Assembly (NCBI RefSeq): GCF_005166025.1
Contig: NZ_CP028923.1
Coordinates: 4,575,001-4,639,000, forward strand
Source of the DNA: Mangrovivirga cuniculi
Lineage (GTDB): Bacteria; Bacteroidota; Bacteroidia; Cytophagales; Cyclobacteriaceae
Direction: 5' to 3'
Length of the DNA: 64,000 bases
Translations under genes and position numbers: made by a program
The notes under the pieces: model-generated
What the model was told of the DNA's origin: nothing
What the model saw: only the letters and a program-made list of their open reading frames with translations
Databases searched by the model: none
Shown: positions 27,209 through 35,965 of the stretch, one piece after another
How positions within the stretch are numbered: position 1 is the first letter of the stretch
Layout of the letters: each line of letters begins with the position of its first letter

Positions 27209-28113
27209 TAATTTCCTGTAAAAATTATTTCACCTTGTTTTTGTTCGTATTCAATTCCAAGTGAACCAGATATAATTTCCAGCGCAGTATTCAAATCATC
27301 ATTAGGAAAACGACCGCTAAATGTTAGTTCTTCAGAAATATTTTCTGCTCTGACTTTAACTCCATATTGATTTTCAAGGGTTAGAAAAACATAATTGATC
27401 GGTGCATTATCAAACTCACTGTAATCAGACAACCAGGCCGGTGAATTCAAATCCGTATTCTTTTGATTTACCTTATCATCACTAATCTGCACCATCATTC
27501 CCGGACTTAGCTCAATACTTTTTGCTCCTGATTCGACCAGAACCCGCCCTTCATAACAGGCTACGAAAAAATAGCCATTAAGCTGAGATACATTAAACTC
27601 CGTCCCCAATACAGACACCTGGCCTGATGATGTTGAAACTGTGAATTTCATACCCTTTTCGACATCAAAGAAAGCTTCTCCATTAAGAGTAACCACCCGA
27701 TTCTCATTCCATTTATCTTCATTAAATTCTATCTGCGAGTTTGCATTGACCATTACCTTTGAGCCATCAGGCAATACCACTTCAGAAATTTCGCCATACC
27801 CTGTTTTTATTTCTGTGGTGGGATGGTAAAAGAATAAAAATGCAGCAAAGATTATTGCTACTGCAGCAGCGGCACTCCACCACCACACTGATGTTGTTTT
27901 ACCTGAAACACTGGCTTTTTGTGATGTTTGAGCTTTAATTTTTTGCAATACCATTTCTTCGTCAAAAGATTCACGCTCAATATTTTCAGTAGCGGCGATT
28001 ATCTTCTGATATTTTTTAAAATCCTCACTTTCTTCAAAAGCTTTTCTCTCCTCTTCGGTGAGTTCATTGTTTAGCCAGCGGGCCAGAAATGTATCGTCAA
28101 AATTTTCACTCAT
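27208..28113 (-). CDS. FecR-family anti-sigma factor
   Basis: 301 residues. Cytoplasmic N-terminal region (1-80) binding the sigma factor, one membrane helix (about 85-103, SVWWWSAAAAVAIIFAAFLF), a periplasmic FecR domain (about 110-215, with VLPDGSKVMVNANSQIEF and VSVLGTEFNVS) and a DUF4974 C-terminal domain similar to STN (about 230-301). It passes the signal from the loaded receptor to the ECF sigma. Follows the sigma gene after 38 bases, where the 15-base TGAGGGGGTAGGGTA element also sits. Confidence 0.95.
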   Translation of the reverse strand: MSENFDDTFLARWLNNELTEEERKAFEESEDFKKYQKIIAATENIERESFDEEMVLQKIKAQTSQKASVSGKTTSVWWWSAAAAVAIIFAAFLFFYHPTTEIKTGYGEISEVVLPDGSKVMVNANSQIEFNEDKWNENRVVTLNGEAFFDVEKGMKFTVSTSSGQVSVLGTEFNVSQLNGYFFVACYEGRVLVESGAKSIELSPGMMVQISDDKVNQKNTDLNSPAWLSDYSEFDNAPINYVFLTLENQYGVKVRAENISEELTFSGRFPNDDLNTALEIISGSLGIEYEQKQGEIIFTGN

Positions 28114-28151
28114 ATTTTATCTGCTTATAATAATAACGAACAGGACCTTAT

Positions 28152-28682
28152 TTACCCTACCCCCTCATCCAGAATTTTTTTAATCTTAATTAACGCTTTG
28201 TGCATTAATTTTTCAATTGCCTTTGGGCTGACCTCCATAATTTCTGCAATTTCTTTATAAGTCTTTTTTTCTACCCTGTTGAGAAGATAGGCTGTACGTT
28301 GTCGATCCGGCAGGTTATTTATCGCTTCGGTTAAGTGATCCATATATTCTTTTTCAATGATCAGGTATTCTGGCGATACGTTGTTTTCCTTATCCGAATC
28401 GATTTTAGAGACCTTTTCATAGTATTTTAATTTGACTTGTTCGTGCCGCTTTACGCTTGTCATCAGGTTACTGGCTGCCGTATACAAAAATCCTTTTGCC
28501 TTTTCGTATGGAATCTCTGCGCATTTTTGCCAGAGCTTCACAAAGGCATCCTGGACTGCATCATTTGCCTGTTCTTTATCTCCAAACCGATAACTTAAAT
28601 AAGAAAACAGAGATCTTGCCTCCTCTTTAAAAAGAGAATCAAAATTCTTTTCATCACATACAGATCTTTTTTTCTCAGGCAT
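28152..28682 (-). CDS. ECF sigma factor, FecI-like
   Basis: 176 residues. Sigma-70 region 2 (about 15-85: FSYLSYRFGDKEQANDAVQDAFVKLW) and region 4 (about 115-170: LPDRQRTAYLLNRVEKKTYKEIAEIM, helix-turn-helix VSPKAIEKLMHKAL), without regions 1 and 3, as in ECF sigmas. With FecR and the STN receptor downstream it forms a cell-surface signalling operon. The unusual last five codons (DEGVG-stop) are encoded by part of a 15-base element repeated upstream of the divergent lipoprotein gene. Confidence 0.95.
   Translation of the reverse strand: MPEKKRSVCDEKNFDSLFKEEARSLFSYLSYRFGDKEQANDAVQDAFVKLWQKCAEIPYEKAKGFLYTAASNLMTSVKRHEQVKLKYYEKVSKIDSDKENNVSPEYLIIEKEYMDHLTEAINNLPDRQRTAYLLNRVEKKTYKEIAEIMEVSPKAIEKLMHKALIKIKKILDEGVG
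28153..28167 (-). repeat. 15-base element, copy within sigma gene end
   Basis: Minus-strand TGAGGGGGTAGGGTA covers the last codons and stop of the sigma gene, 40 bases upstream of fecR. It is identical to 28743-28757 on the plus strand. Confidence 0.75.
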
Positions 28683-28692
28683 AATTGAAACC

Positions 28693-28723
28693 TAAAGCTA
28701 TACGATTTTACTTTTTTCTCAAA
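28693..28723 (-). promoter_or_regulatory. Putative promoter of the sigma/fecR/receptor operon
   Basis: Minus-strand TTTG (plus 28720-28723), 19 bases, then TAGCTTTA (plus 28693-28700), one base off the -7 consensus TAnnTTTG, close to the sigma gene start. Spacing is that of the Bacteroidetes housekeeping promoter. Confidence 0.55.
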
Positions 28724-28742
28724 TCATTTAATTTTTTTTAGT

Positions 28743-28757
28743 TGAGGGGGTAGGGTA
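28743..28757 (+). repeat. 15-base element, copy upstream of lipoprotein gene
   Basis: Plus-strand TGAGGGGGTAGGGTA, 74 bases before the ATG at 28831; same orientation relative to the following gene as the copy before fecR. Confidence 0.75.
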
Positions 28758-28830
28758 TGGATATGGTTCATGCGTCTTAATGGCAAAACGGGGAATCCCA
28801 TATTTTTTCAACCCATAAAAAATTATTAAA

Positions 28831-29823
28831 ATGAAGACTAACTTTAGAATTCCAGCTTATTTTACAGCATTTCTACTTTTACTGGCAACAGCCTGTTTTG
28901 AAGAAAGCGAACCGGTAAATGGTGACGATCCAAACGAAGATAATGGTGTTGTTGACAATGACTCAACATCTTCGGACAGCACAGAGTGTCCTGAACTACA
29001 TTTCACCTATGAACATGATTCTTTTGGTGTTTATGTTTTCACAGCAGATTTTGAAGGAATAGATGAAACACCCTTTTTGTGGTATGTTGACGGTGAGCCT
29101 GTCGGACAAATCGCAGTGGACTCCACATCAGACACACTTTATTGGCAGTTTAATCCTGGCCAGCACAGAGTATGCATTAAAGCGAATACCGATGAATGCA
29201 GTGAGCTTACCTTTTGTGAATCTATCACCTATGATCCCATTAACTATGGTTGCCCAAACCTTTCATTCACAAAAAACATCATTAGCTCGAGAAACTATGA
29301 ATTTTTTGCAGAAATCAGCAATCCAGATACACTTGCATGGTATGGCTGGATGGTCAATGGGGAAATTGTTGAAAGCGAGGGATATCAGCATGATGGTGAC
29401 AACTACCTCAATTATATATTCGAATCTGAGGGAACTTATGAAGTTTGTCTTATCACAGAAACTCCAGAGTGCCCTGAAAGCATTAGTTATTGTGAAAATT
29501 ATACTATTCAATTTGATGATACTCCTAATGATTCGTCGGGAACGGTAGCTGAATGCAGAGACCTGCGTTTTAGTTATGCAAAAGACGATAATGATTCAAC
29601 TTATACTTTTACGGCAGATTTCCAGGATAGAGATTCAATAACTTACAGCTGGTCTGTTTACATCAACGGAGATTACCAGGGAGGTAAAACCAGGCAGGCC
29701 GGTAGTGAAAGCGGGCATACATTCACCTTGTACTTCCAGCCTGATGATGATTACGTAGTATGTCTGAAACAAGTAGATGGTGATTGTGACAATTACCAAA
29801 CGTGTGAAGAGATTAGATTTTAA
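28831..29823 (+). CDS. Surface lipoprotein with three four-cysteine Ig-like modules
   Basis: 330 residues. Lipobox ending LLATAC (Cys22), followed by the acidic CFEESE, resembling the surface-export signal of Bacteroidota lipoproteins, then an acidic linker to about residue 50. The rest is three modules of about 85-90 residues, starting CPELHF, CPNLSF and CRDLRF. Each contains an aromatic strand (Y-x-F-x-A-D/E), a W-x-x-x-G turn, and four cysteines in the order C-P/R...VC...EC/DC...(F/Y/T)C-E. This looks like a disulfide-stabilised PKD/Ig-like fold, but I recognise no named family. Divergent from the FecI/FecR/receptor operon. Confidence 0.75.
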   Translation: MKTNFRIPAYFTAFLLLLATACFEESEPVNGDDPNEDNGVVDNDSTSSDSTECPELHFTYEHDSFGVYVFTADFEGIDETPFLWYVDGEPVGQIAVDSTSDTLYWQFNPGQHRVCIKANTDECSELTFCESITYDPINYGCPNLSFTKNIISSRNYEFFAEISNPDTLAWYGWMVNGEIVESEGYQHDGDNYLNYIFESEGTYEVCLITETPECPESISYCENYTIQFDDTPNDSSGTVAECRDLRFSYAKDDNDSTYTFTADFQDRDSITYSWSVYINGDYQGGKTRQAGSESGHTFTLYFQPDDDYVVCLKQVDGDCDNYQTCEEIRF

Positions 29824-29846
29824 GTTGCTTTTTTGTTCATAATTCG

Positions 29847-29881
29847 AAGGCCGCTTCTGATCCCGGCGGCCTTTATTTTCT
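29847..29881 (+). terminator. Terminator after the 28831 lipoprotein gene
   Basis: Stem AAGGCCGC / GCGGCCTT (29847-29854 and 29866-29873) followed by TATTTTCTTCTTT. The next lipoprotein gene follows after it and so may have its own promoter. Confidence 0.7.
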
Positions 29882-29937
29882 TCTTTATATAAGGCCCGAA
29901 TTGTCAATAAATATTATCTTGGTGCTTGCTTAACTTT

Positions 29938-31101
29938 ATGAAAAGATCAATTACAAATATTATCCTGTTGCTCACAGCAATTATCACGTTATATTCGTGC
30001 GTGGATAATGATCTTGATCTTCAACCTCAGCAAGATATCCAAACCACAGAAAGTACTGCCTTGCTCACCTTTTTAAATGCATATAATGATCCATTCGAAG
30101 GAATCGCTGACAATGGAATCACCTTTGTTTTCCCCATCTATGTAACCTACACCAACGGAGTTATCGTTGAGATCATCGATGAACAAGGGCTAAATTCGGT
30201 TTTGCAAGGCCAATCTGCTGATTTTTATGTAAGTGAAATCAAATTTCCAGCAGAAATTGATGTAGCTGGAACCATCAGGGTTATAAATAATGAATCGGAG
30301 TTTAATAATTTTCTTAATGAAATCGGCATAAAAACATTCGAAGAAGATTTTTTAAATAAATTCCTCCAGTGCTTTGATTTTGGATACCCTGCCAGGGCAA
30401 ATGATACACTATTTGAAAATGCCGGTCAGTTTCTCGATTTTATAGACAGAAAACCTGAAAATACCCCTTTGAGTCTGAATTTTCCACAAAATTTATTGAT
30501 TTACAGCTTAGACTCTGTAATAGTTTTTAATAATGAATTCGAGGTATTAAACCTTCTTAATAATTGTGAGGGCTGTCCTCAGTTGTCATTTACAACCAGA
30601 ACAGATAACATAACTAATTATACCTTTATTGCAGATTTTCCTCAAGTCGATAGTATACCGGGATATCAATGGTATATAAACGGGGAATTTATAGAAAATG
30701 ATGGAGTTGACTATCAGGGTGACAATCAATTAACGAGAACTTTCGAACCAGGTGAATATACAGTTTGCATAGCTGCAAGTACCGATGATTGCATGTTGGG
30801 TACAGAGTATTGCGAAACGATTTTTGTCGAAGATCCATGCCCTCAGCTTTTCTTTAACGTGAGTGATTCTACCGAAAACAACTATACGTTTATGGCTGAT
30901 TTCGCTCAAATGAACAGCATAGGTTACAGCTGGGAACTTTACCAAAACGGCGATTTGTTAGCATCCGAATTTGAAGATGGTAATGGAGACAATCAGTTTT
31001 TCTACCAATTTACTCAGGGCACTTATAATATGTGCATGACAGCTGAAACACCTGAATGCCCTCAAGGAACTTCATATTGCGAAGAAATCGTTATCCAATA
31101 A
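29938..31101 (+). CDS. Lipoprotein with N-terminal repeats and two four-cysteine modules
   Basis: 387 residues from the ATG at 29938 (the frame extends to a TTG at 29926). Lipobox ITLYSC (Cys21), then the acidic VDNDLD. Residues about 45-210 contain roughly four degenerate repeats of the form F-P-x-x-x...G...x-N-x-x-E-F-x-x-F-L (e.g. FPAEIDVAGTIRVINNESEF), of a kind I cannot assign. The C-terminal half is two modules starting CPQLSF and CPQLFF with the same four-cysteine pattern as the preceding lipoprotein. Probably functions on the surface with that protein; role unknown. Confidence 0.72.
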   Translation: MKRSITNIILLLTAIITLYSCVDNDLDLQPQQDIQTTESTALLTFLNAYNDPFEGIADNGITFVFPIYVTYTNGVIVEIIDEQGLNSVLQGQSADFYVSEIKFPAEIDVAGTIRVINNESEFNNFLNEIGIKTFEEDFLNKFLQCFDFGYPARANDTLFENAGQFLDFIDRKPENTPLSLNFPQNLLIYSLDSVIVFNNEFEVLNLLNNCEGCPQLSFTTRTDNITNYTFIADFPQVDSIPGYQWYINGEFIENDGVDYQGDNQLTRTFEPGEYTVCIAASTDDCMLGTEYCETIFVEDPCPQLFFNVSDSTENNYTFMADFAQMNSIGYSWELYQNGDLLASEFEDGNGDNQFFYQFTQGTYNMCMTAETPECPQGTSYCEEIVIQ

Positions 31102-31102
31102 A

Positions 31103-31130
31103 AAAGCCCTGTCAAAAAGACAAGGCTAAT
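31103..31130 (-). terminator. Terminator of the sugar transporter gene
   Basis: Hairpin AGCCcTGTC / GACAaGGCT (31105-31127) with a minus-strand run of six T; it lies between convergent genes and may serve both. Confidence 0.7.
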
Positions 31131-31151
31131 TCTATTAAAAGTAATAATCTT

Positions 31152-32555
31152 TTATTCAATCTTACCGTATTTCTCAGCCCAGATATCTTCAAGTTCTTCC
31201 AGACTACGGCCTTTAGTTTCAATAATAAATTTCCTGGTAAACAATATCAATAAGATTATGCAAATCGAAAATATGAAATAAGGAAGTGATTTATTCCATG
31301 GGCCTTCAACATTTACTTCACTGTTGGCAATAATTGGGAAGGTCTGAGAAACCAGGTAGTTACCGGCCCATTGCACAGCCACTGCTATAGACATAGCAAT
31401 ACTTCTGATTTTATTAGGAAACATTTCTGATAGAAGAACCCAGGTCACAGGACCCATACTCATTGCGAATGAACCAATGAACATCAATACTCCGATTAAT
31501 GACACCAGGCCTACCTGGTTCAAATAAAGCGAACCACCGAGCATGATGAATCCTAACAACATACCAAAACTACCAATAATAATCAGAGGCTTTCTACCTA
31601 GTTTATCGACAGTGAACATTGCGATAAAGGTAAAGATGAAGTTTACTGCAGCTAAGAGAATCTGCTGAGCCAATACATCTTCTTGCTTGAAACCAAGTGC
31701 CTTCTCAAAAATATCACTACCATAATATAATACAGCGTTTATTCCCGTTAATTGCTGGAATAACGAAAGCAATGAACCTATAATGATAATCGCAAGAGCA
31801 GACTTCTGAAAAATTGAAACTTCCTTTTTCTCCAGTGACTGTTCTTTTTGAAGTGATTGCTTTATTTCTGTGATTTCTCTTTGTGCGGCTTCCGGTTCGT
31901 GAAGTTTGTTTAATACTTTCAACGCATCATCTTCACGTCCTGCTAGCACTAACCATCTCGGACTTTGAGGAATAAAAAAAGTTAATATTAAGAACAATGA
32001 ACAAGGAATTAACTCTGACCAGAACATCCATCTCCAACCAACCTCAATATTTTCTGTTGGAGTAAAATTCTGTCCAATAAAATAAGTAGCCAGGAATACT
32101 ACGAAGAAACCGGTTACAATAGCCAACTGATAAAAAGTAACTAATATACCTCTACGATCTTTTGGTGCTATCTCAGCGATATAAGTTGGCGCTGCCATTG
32201 ATGCCAGACCAATACCTAAACCTCCTAATATTCTGAATGTCACTAATAATGGAATAGATTCAGGTAAAATTTCTGGCAATCCTGATCCCCAGGCAGACAT
32301 CGTAAATAAGACTGCCGATATAATCAAAGTGATTTTCCTACCGATAACCCGAGTCGAAGGGCCAGCTAGCAAGGCTCCAAAAAAACATCCTATTAATGCA
32401 CTGGACACAACCCATCCTTGCATTACGGAATCTAATTCAAAGTATTTAGTGAAGTAAAACTGGGAGCCATTGATCACCCCGGTATCGTAACCAAAAAGTA
32501 GTCCACCAAGAGCAGCGACTGATGTTACGAGAATCAATAATCCATTTTTTGACAT
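31152..32555 (-). CDS. MFS sugar porter (XylE/GLUT-like)
   Basis: 467 residues, 12 predicted membrane helices in the inner membrane. Sugar porter signatures are present: FGYDTGVINGSQFY in helix 1, GRKITLI after helix 2, RILGGLGIGLASMAAPTYIAEIAPKDRRG, the loop PQSPRWLVLAGR, QQLTGINAVLYYG in helix 7, and ETKGRSLEELE at the end. The QQxTGIN motif and Trp-containing helix 10 region (GPVTWVLLSEMFPN) point to a proton-linked hexose or pentose carrier; the exact sugar cannot be read. Monocistronic, no sugar-use genes adjacent. Confidence 0.93.
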   Translation of the reverse strand: MSKNGLLILVTSVAALGGLLFGYDTGVINGSQFYFTKYFELDSVMQGWVVSSALIGCFFGALLAGPSTRVIGRKITLIISAVLFTMSAWGSGLPEILPESIPLLVTFRILGGLGIGLASMAAPTYIAEIAPKDRRGILVTFYQLAIVTGFFVVFLATYFIGQNFTPTENIEVGWRWMFWSELIPCSLFLILTFFIPQSPRWLVLAGREDDALKVLNKLHEPEAAQREITEIKQSLQKEQSLEKKEVSIFQKSALAIIIIGSLLSLFQQLTGINAVLYYGSDIFEKALGFKQEDVLAQQILLAAVNFIFTFIAMFTVDKLGRKPLIIIGSFGMLLGFIMLGGSLYLNQVGLVSLIGVLMFIGSFAMSMGPVTWVLLSEMFPNKIRSIAMSIAVAVQWAGNYLVSQTFPIIANSEVNVEGPWNKSLPYFIFSICIILLILFTRKFIIETKGRSLEELEDIWAEKYGKIE

Positions 32556-32901
32556 GTCTGATTTCGGTTCGTTGAAATATAGTTGTTCAAATAATAATTT
32601 CGAATATAATAAATAAATATTGAATCAAGACTTCAGGGGCATTTATTAGTTTTTAGAATTAACACCCTTTCGACATATGATATAAACGTCTTGCTATTTT
32701 GTTCTGAATGTCCACTTATCAAAAACTCATAAACTAATTCAATTTAAATAATACACACATTATTTATCATCGTAAAAAGTAGATTAATTCAATATATTTT
32801 TCGAATATTCATATTTTATCTCTATATTGTCTTCGTGGGATAAATATTTTTTTGTGGATTTTTTATGAGTGAAGGGATTTTACCCGTCATTTTGAATTTT
32901 T
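32556..32901. other. Intergenic region between divergent genes
   Basis: 346 AT-rich bases between the sugar porter and the T9SS cargo gene. It must hold both promoters; I see no convincing -33/-7 pair, hairpin repeat or small gene in it. Confidence 0.5.
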
Positions 32902-35040
32902 ATGACAAATTATAAGTTTAATAGCTTTTTAAAGATCGTATTCTTTCTATTAACATCGCTTTTTTTGCAATCGAATGTAAAAGGCAATTGTATTGTTGAC
33001 TTCAATAATAATTCACATCTAAAAATTTCCAATACTTGCTCTTTACCAATACAAAATCTTGAACTTGGAAAAAATATTTCATTGAGCACCAGTGATTCAT
33101 TTACATTTGACGCTCCGGAAGATATATTTATTGATGGTTCCTTAAAACTATTTTCTTCGGGCAACGGACAGGTGATCATACCTTCCGGAGTTCATGTTTA
33201 TATCAAAGGAAACCTGCATGCTGAAAGTGCCGACAGCCAGTGTGAAGCTGGCAATCCTTGTAGCTTAAGCTTTGTTATTAATGGAAGTTTAACTGTAGAA
33301 GGCAATCTTCATAATAAAATTAATGAATTAAAGTGGGAAGGTATCGGGACAGTCAATGTACTTTCAAATTTCGACAATACTAATAGTGGATGCATGAATT
33401 GTGGCAATACATGCCCTGCATTTAATGATAATGGAAGTTGTAAAGATGATGGCAATTGTTCAGAGGATTTTTGCATTACCAACTATGGCAGCGAAGCCAT
33501 AAAAAAAGCGGACACCGAGCCTCCGGTTTTTGAATATTGCCCGGGAAATCAAACAATTTATACTTCAGAAACAGGTTGTACAGCTACTGCCGGATGGAGT
33601 GATCCAATTGTAAGCGATAACAGCGGAACTTTTACTTTAAATTCTAATATTGAAAAGGGAAGTATTCTTGAAAAAGGCTTTCATACCGTAACCTATACTG
33701 CAACGGATGAGGCTGGCAATTCTTCAACATGTTCATTTTCCATAATTGTATCAGATAATATTTTCCCATCCTATAATACCTCTTGCCCAAACGATATTTA
33801 CAGAGAAGGATATCAAAGTATTTCCTGGACTGAACCAAAATTTACTGATAATTGCTCAATCAGCAGGGTTGAGCGGTCACATAATCCGGGTGATTATTTT
33901 AATGTAGGAAGTCATGTTGTTACATATAAAGCCTACGACGAAAGTAACAATCTTACGACTTGCTCATTCAATATTATTGTACAAGGAGTTTCAGGTCCTG
34001 AAATTACTTACTGTCCGAATGACGTGATTGTCAGTGTAAATTCGAATTGTGAAAGTCAGGCATTCTGGAACGAACCCGAAGGTGATTTCGAGAATATCTT
34101 CTCAAAAACACAAAACTTCTATTCAGGAGACATATTTCCTCTAGGCAGAACTAACGTTGAATACATTTATACAGACATACAAGGAGCAAGTGTCTGCTCT
34201 TTTGATATTATTGTAAAAGATGATACACCTCCTGTAATCAATGGAATTCCCAATGATATTATTATAAATACAGATAAAAGAGGTTCAGCAGTAACCTGGG
34301 CAGACCCAACAGTTGTTGATAATTGTGCTGCTACTTTATTTTCCAGCCATAAACCAAATGATAACTTCCCTGAGGGCAAAACACTTGTCAGATATACTGC
34401 AACTGACAATTCTCAAAATAAAACAACAGAAGAATTTACTGTCAGCATAGTGGTCAACCATCCTCCGATTATACAAAATGATACCCTTGAAGTAATTAAA
34501 AGTGACCGGGTTGAAGTTTGCCCGGTTATCTCGGACCCAGATCAGGATAATATTTTTATTAACGACTATTCTATCAATTCAACAGGAGGTCAGATCACTA
34601 ATCGGACCCAGGCAAATCAATGCCTTGAAATATCAACTGTTGATTTACAATCACAATACTCGAAAGTTAATATCGAAGTATGTGACGATGGTATTCCAGC
34701 CCTGTGTACTTCGGGAGAGTTTACAGTAAAATTTCTACCTCAGGAGGATGTTTCATCCAACATCAAACCCTATAAAATTTTCACTCCTGACAACGACACT
34801 TATAATGATGTCTGGATAATTGAAAATATAGAGTCCTATCCCGATAACCGGGTTTCGATTTTTGATCGCTGGGGAAGGGTGGTCTACGAGGCAACTGGTT
34901 ATAATAATACTTCAGTTGTTTTTAATGGGAAATCCAATAGTTCAGGAAATAATGCAGATGTTCCTACTGACACTTATTTCTACAATATTGTAATAGGTAA
35001 TAACATTAAAATTCAGGGTTATGTGGAGCTTCTCAGATAA
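32902..35040 (+). CDS. Large secreted protein with four HYR domains and T9SS type B sorting domain
   Basis: 712 residues. Signal peptide about 1-29. An N-terminal beta region (about 30-200) has eight cysteines clustered near CMNCGNTCPAFNDNGSC. Then four HYR repeats (about 205-525, each with PP-x-(I/F)-x-x-CP near its start and TVTYTATDEAGN-like ends), a cadherin-like segment (about 525-620), and a C-terminal gliding-motility-associated (type B) sorting domain (IFTPDNDTYNDVWIIENIE, IFDRWGRVVYE, GTYFYN-type end). Type B cargo is exported by T9SS and usually needs a neighbouring PorP/SprF-like protein, here the next gene, overlapping by 20 bases. Confidence 0.88.
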   Translation: MTNYKFNSFLKIVFFLLTSLFLQSNVKGNCIVDFNNNSHLKISNTCSLPIQNLELGKNISLSTSDSFTFDAPEDIFIDGSLKLFSSGNGQVIIPSGVHVYIKGNLHAESADSQCEAGNPCSLSFVINGSLTVEGNLHNKINELKWEGIGTVNVLSNFDNTNSGCMNCGNTCPAFNDNGSCKDDGNCSEDFCITNYGSEAIKKADTEPPVFEYCPGNQTIYTSETGCTATAGWSDPIVSDNSGTFTLNSNIEKGSILEKGFHTVTYTATDEAGNSSTCSFSIIVSDNIFPSYNTSCPNDIYREGYQSISWTEPKFTDNCSISRVERSHNPGDYFNVGSHVVTYKAYDESNNLTTCSFNIIVQGVSGPEITYCPNDVIVSVNSNCESQAFWNEPEGDFENIFSKTQNFYSGDIFPLGRTNVEYIYTDIQGASVCSFDIIVKDDTPPVINGIPNDIIINTDKRGSAVTWADPTVVDNCAATLFSSHKPNDNFPEGKTLVRYTATDNSQNKTTEEFTVSIVVNHPPIIQNDTLEVIKSDRVEVCPVISDPDQDNIFINDYSINSTGGQITNRTQANQCLEISTVDLQSQYSKVNIEVCDDGIPALCTSGEFTVKFLPQEDVSSNIKPYKIFTPDNDTYNDVWIIENIESYPDNRVSIFDRWGRVVYEATGYNNTSVVFNGKSNSSGNNADVPTDTYFYNIVIGNNIKIQGYVELLR

Positions 35041-35965
35041 GATCTTAAGGCGGATAGGTAAGATATCTTTTTTAGTATTTCTATTGAATATCTCTTTCTA
35101 TTCAATTGCTCAGAATGGTCCCTTTACACAATATTTGAATAACGAATTCATTATAAACCCTGCTTATGCAGGATCAGATGATGCATTAAGTCTTACAGCA
35201 GTTTATCGAAGCCAATGGTCTAATATTGAAGGAATGCCAGTCTCTCAAACACTGAGTGCCCATTCACTTATTAAAAGCCAAAATAGTGCAATGGGAATAA
35301 TCCTTAACAATGATAGAATTGGAATTCACAAAAACTTCACTGCATTGGCAGCGTATTCATACCGAATAAACTTCACAGGAGAAAAGTACTTAGCGTTAGG
35401 TATTCAGACAGGAATCAAAAATATTCAGTCGAATTATAGTAGTCTTTTACCTTATGCTCAAAATCCACTAGATCCAAAAATCTCTTCTGCAGATTTTAAT
35501 TTAACACGGTTTGAAGCTGGGTTTGGTATACTTTACACCAGTGATAGATTTAATTTCAGTCTTTCAATCCCTTCCTATCCAGTTAATGGTGAAGTAAAAA
35601 CAGATAGTTTAACATATTACCTAGATAAAACGAGTGTTTTTCTCTTAAGTAATTACAAAATAACTGTTTCCAACAATCTGAATATTTATCCGGGTGTCTT
35701 AATTAACTATACGAAAGGACTACCTGTAACCTATGATGCCAATTTACAAGCAGAAATAAATGAAGTCCTTACTTTTGGAGTTTCCTACAGGCATCAATCT
35801 TCAATAAATTTTTTAATGCAAGCAGTAATTCTACCTCAATTAAAAATCGGGTATGCCTTCGATTACCCAACAGGCAAAAATTCCATATTTGAGAAAGGCT
35901 CTAATGAATTAATGATCAATTATATATTTAATAGTAAGAAATCTGGTATAAGAAATCCGAGGTGA
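35021..35965 (+). CDS. PorP/SprF-family outer membrane protein
   Basis: 314 residues. Signal peptide about 1-31 and the family hallmark FTQYLNNEFIINPAYAGS directly after it, then a 12-14-strand beta-barrel ending in YIFNSKKSGIRNPR. In Flavobacterium johnsoniae, SprF is needed for secretion or surface attachment of the type B cargo SprB, encoded beside it; the same cargo-first, SprF-second order occurs here. Its ATG lies within the cargo gene and its stop overlaps the next start by four bases, indicating translational coupling. Confidence 0.9.
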   Translation: MWSFSDKILRRIGKISFLVFLLNISFYSIAQNGPFTQYLNNEFIINPAYAGSDDALSLTAVYRSQWSNIEGMPVSQTLSAHSLIKSQNSAMGIILNNDRIGIHKNFTALAAYSYRINFTGEKYLALGIQTGIKNIQSNYSSLLPYAQNPLDPKISSADFNLTRFEAGFGILYTSDRFNFSLSIPSYPVNGEVKTDSLTYYLDKTSVFLLSNYKITVSNNLNIYPGVLINYTKGLPVTYDANLQAEINEVLTFGVSYRHQSSINFLMQAVILPQLKIGYAFDYPTGKNSIFEKGSNELMINYIFNSKKSGIRNPR

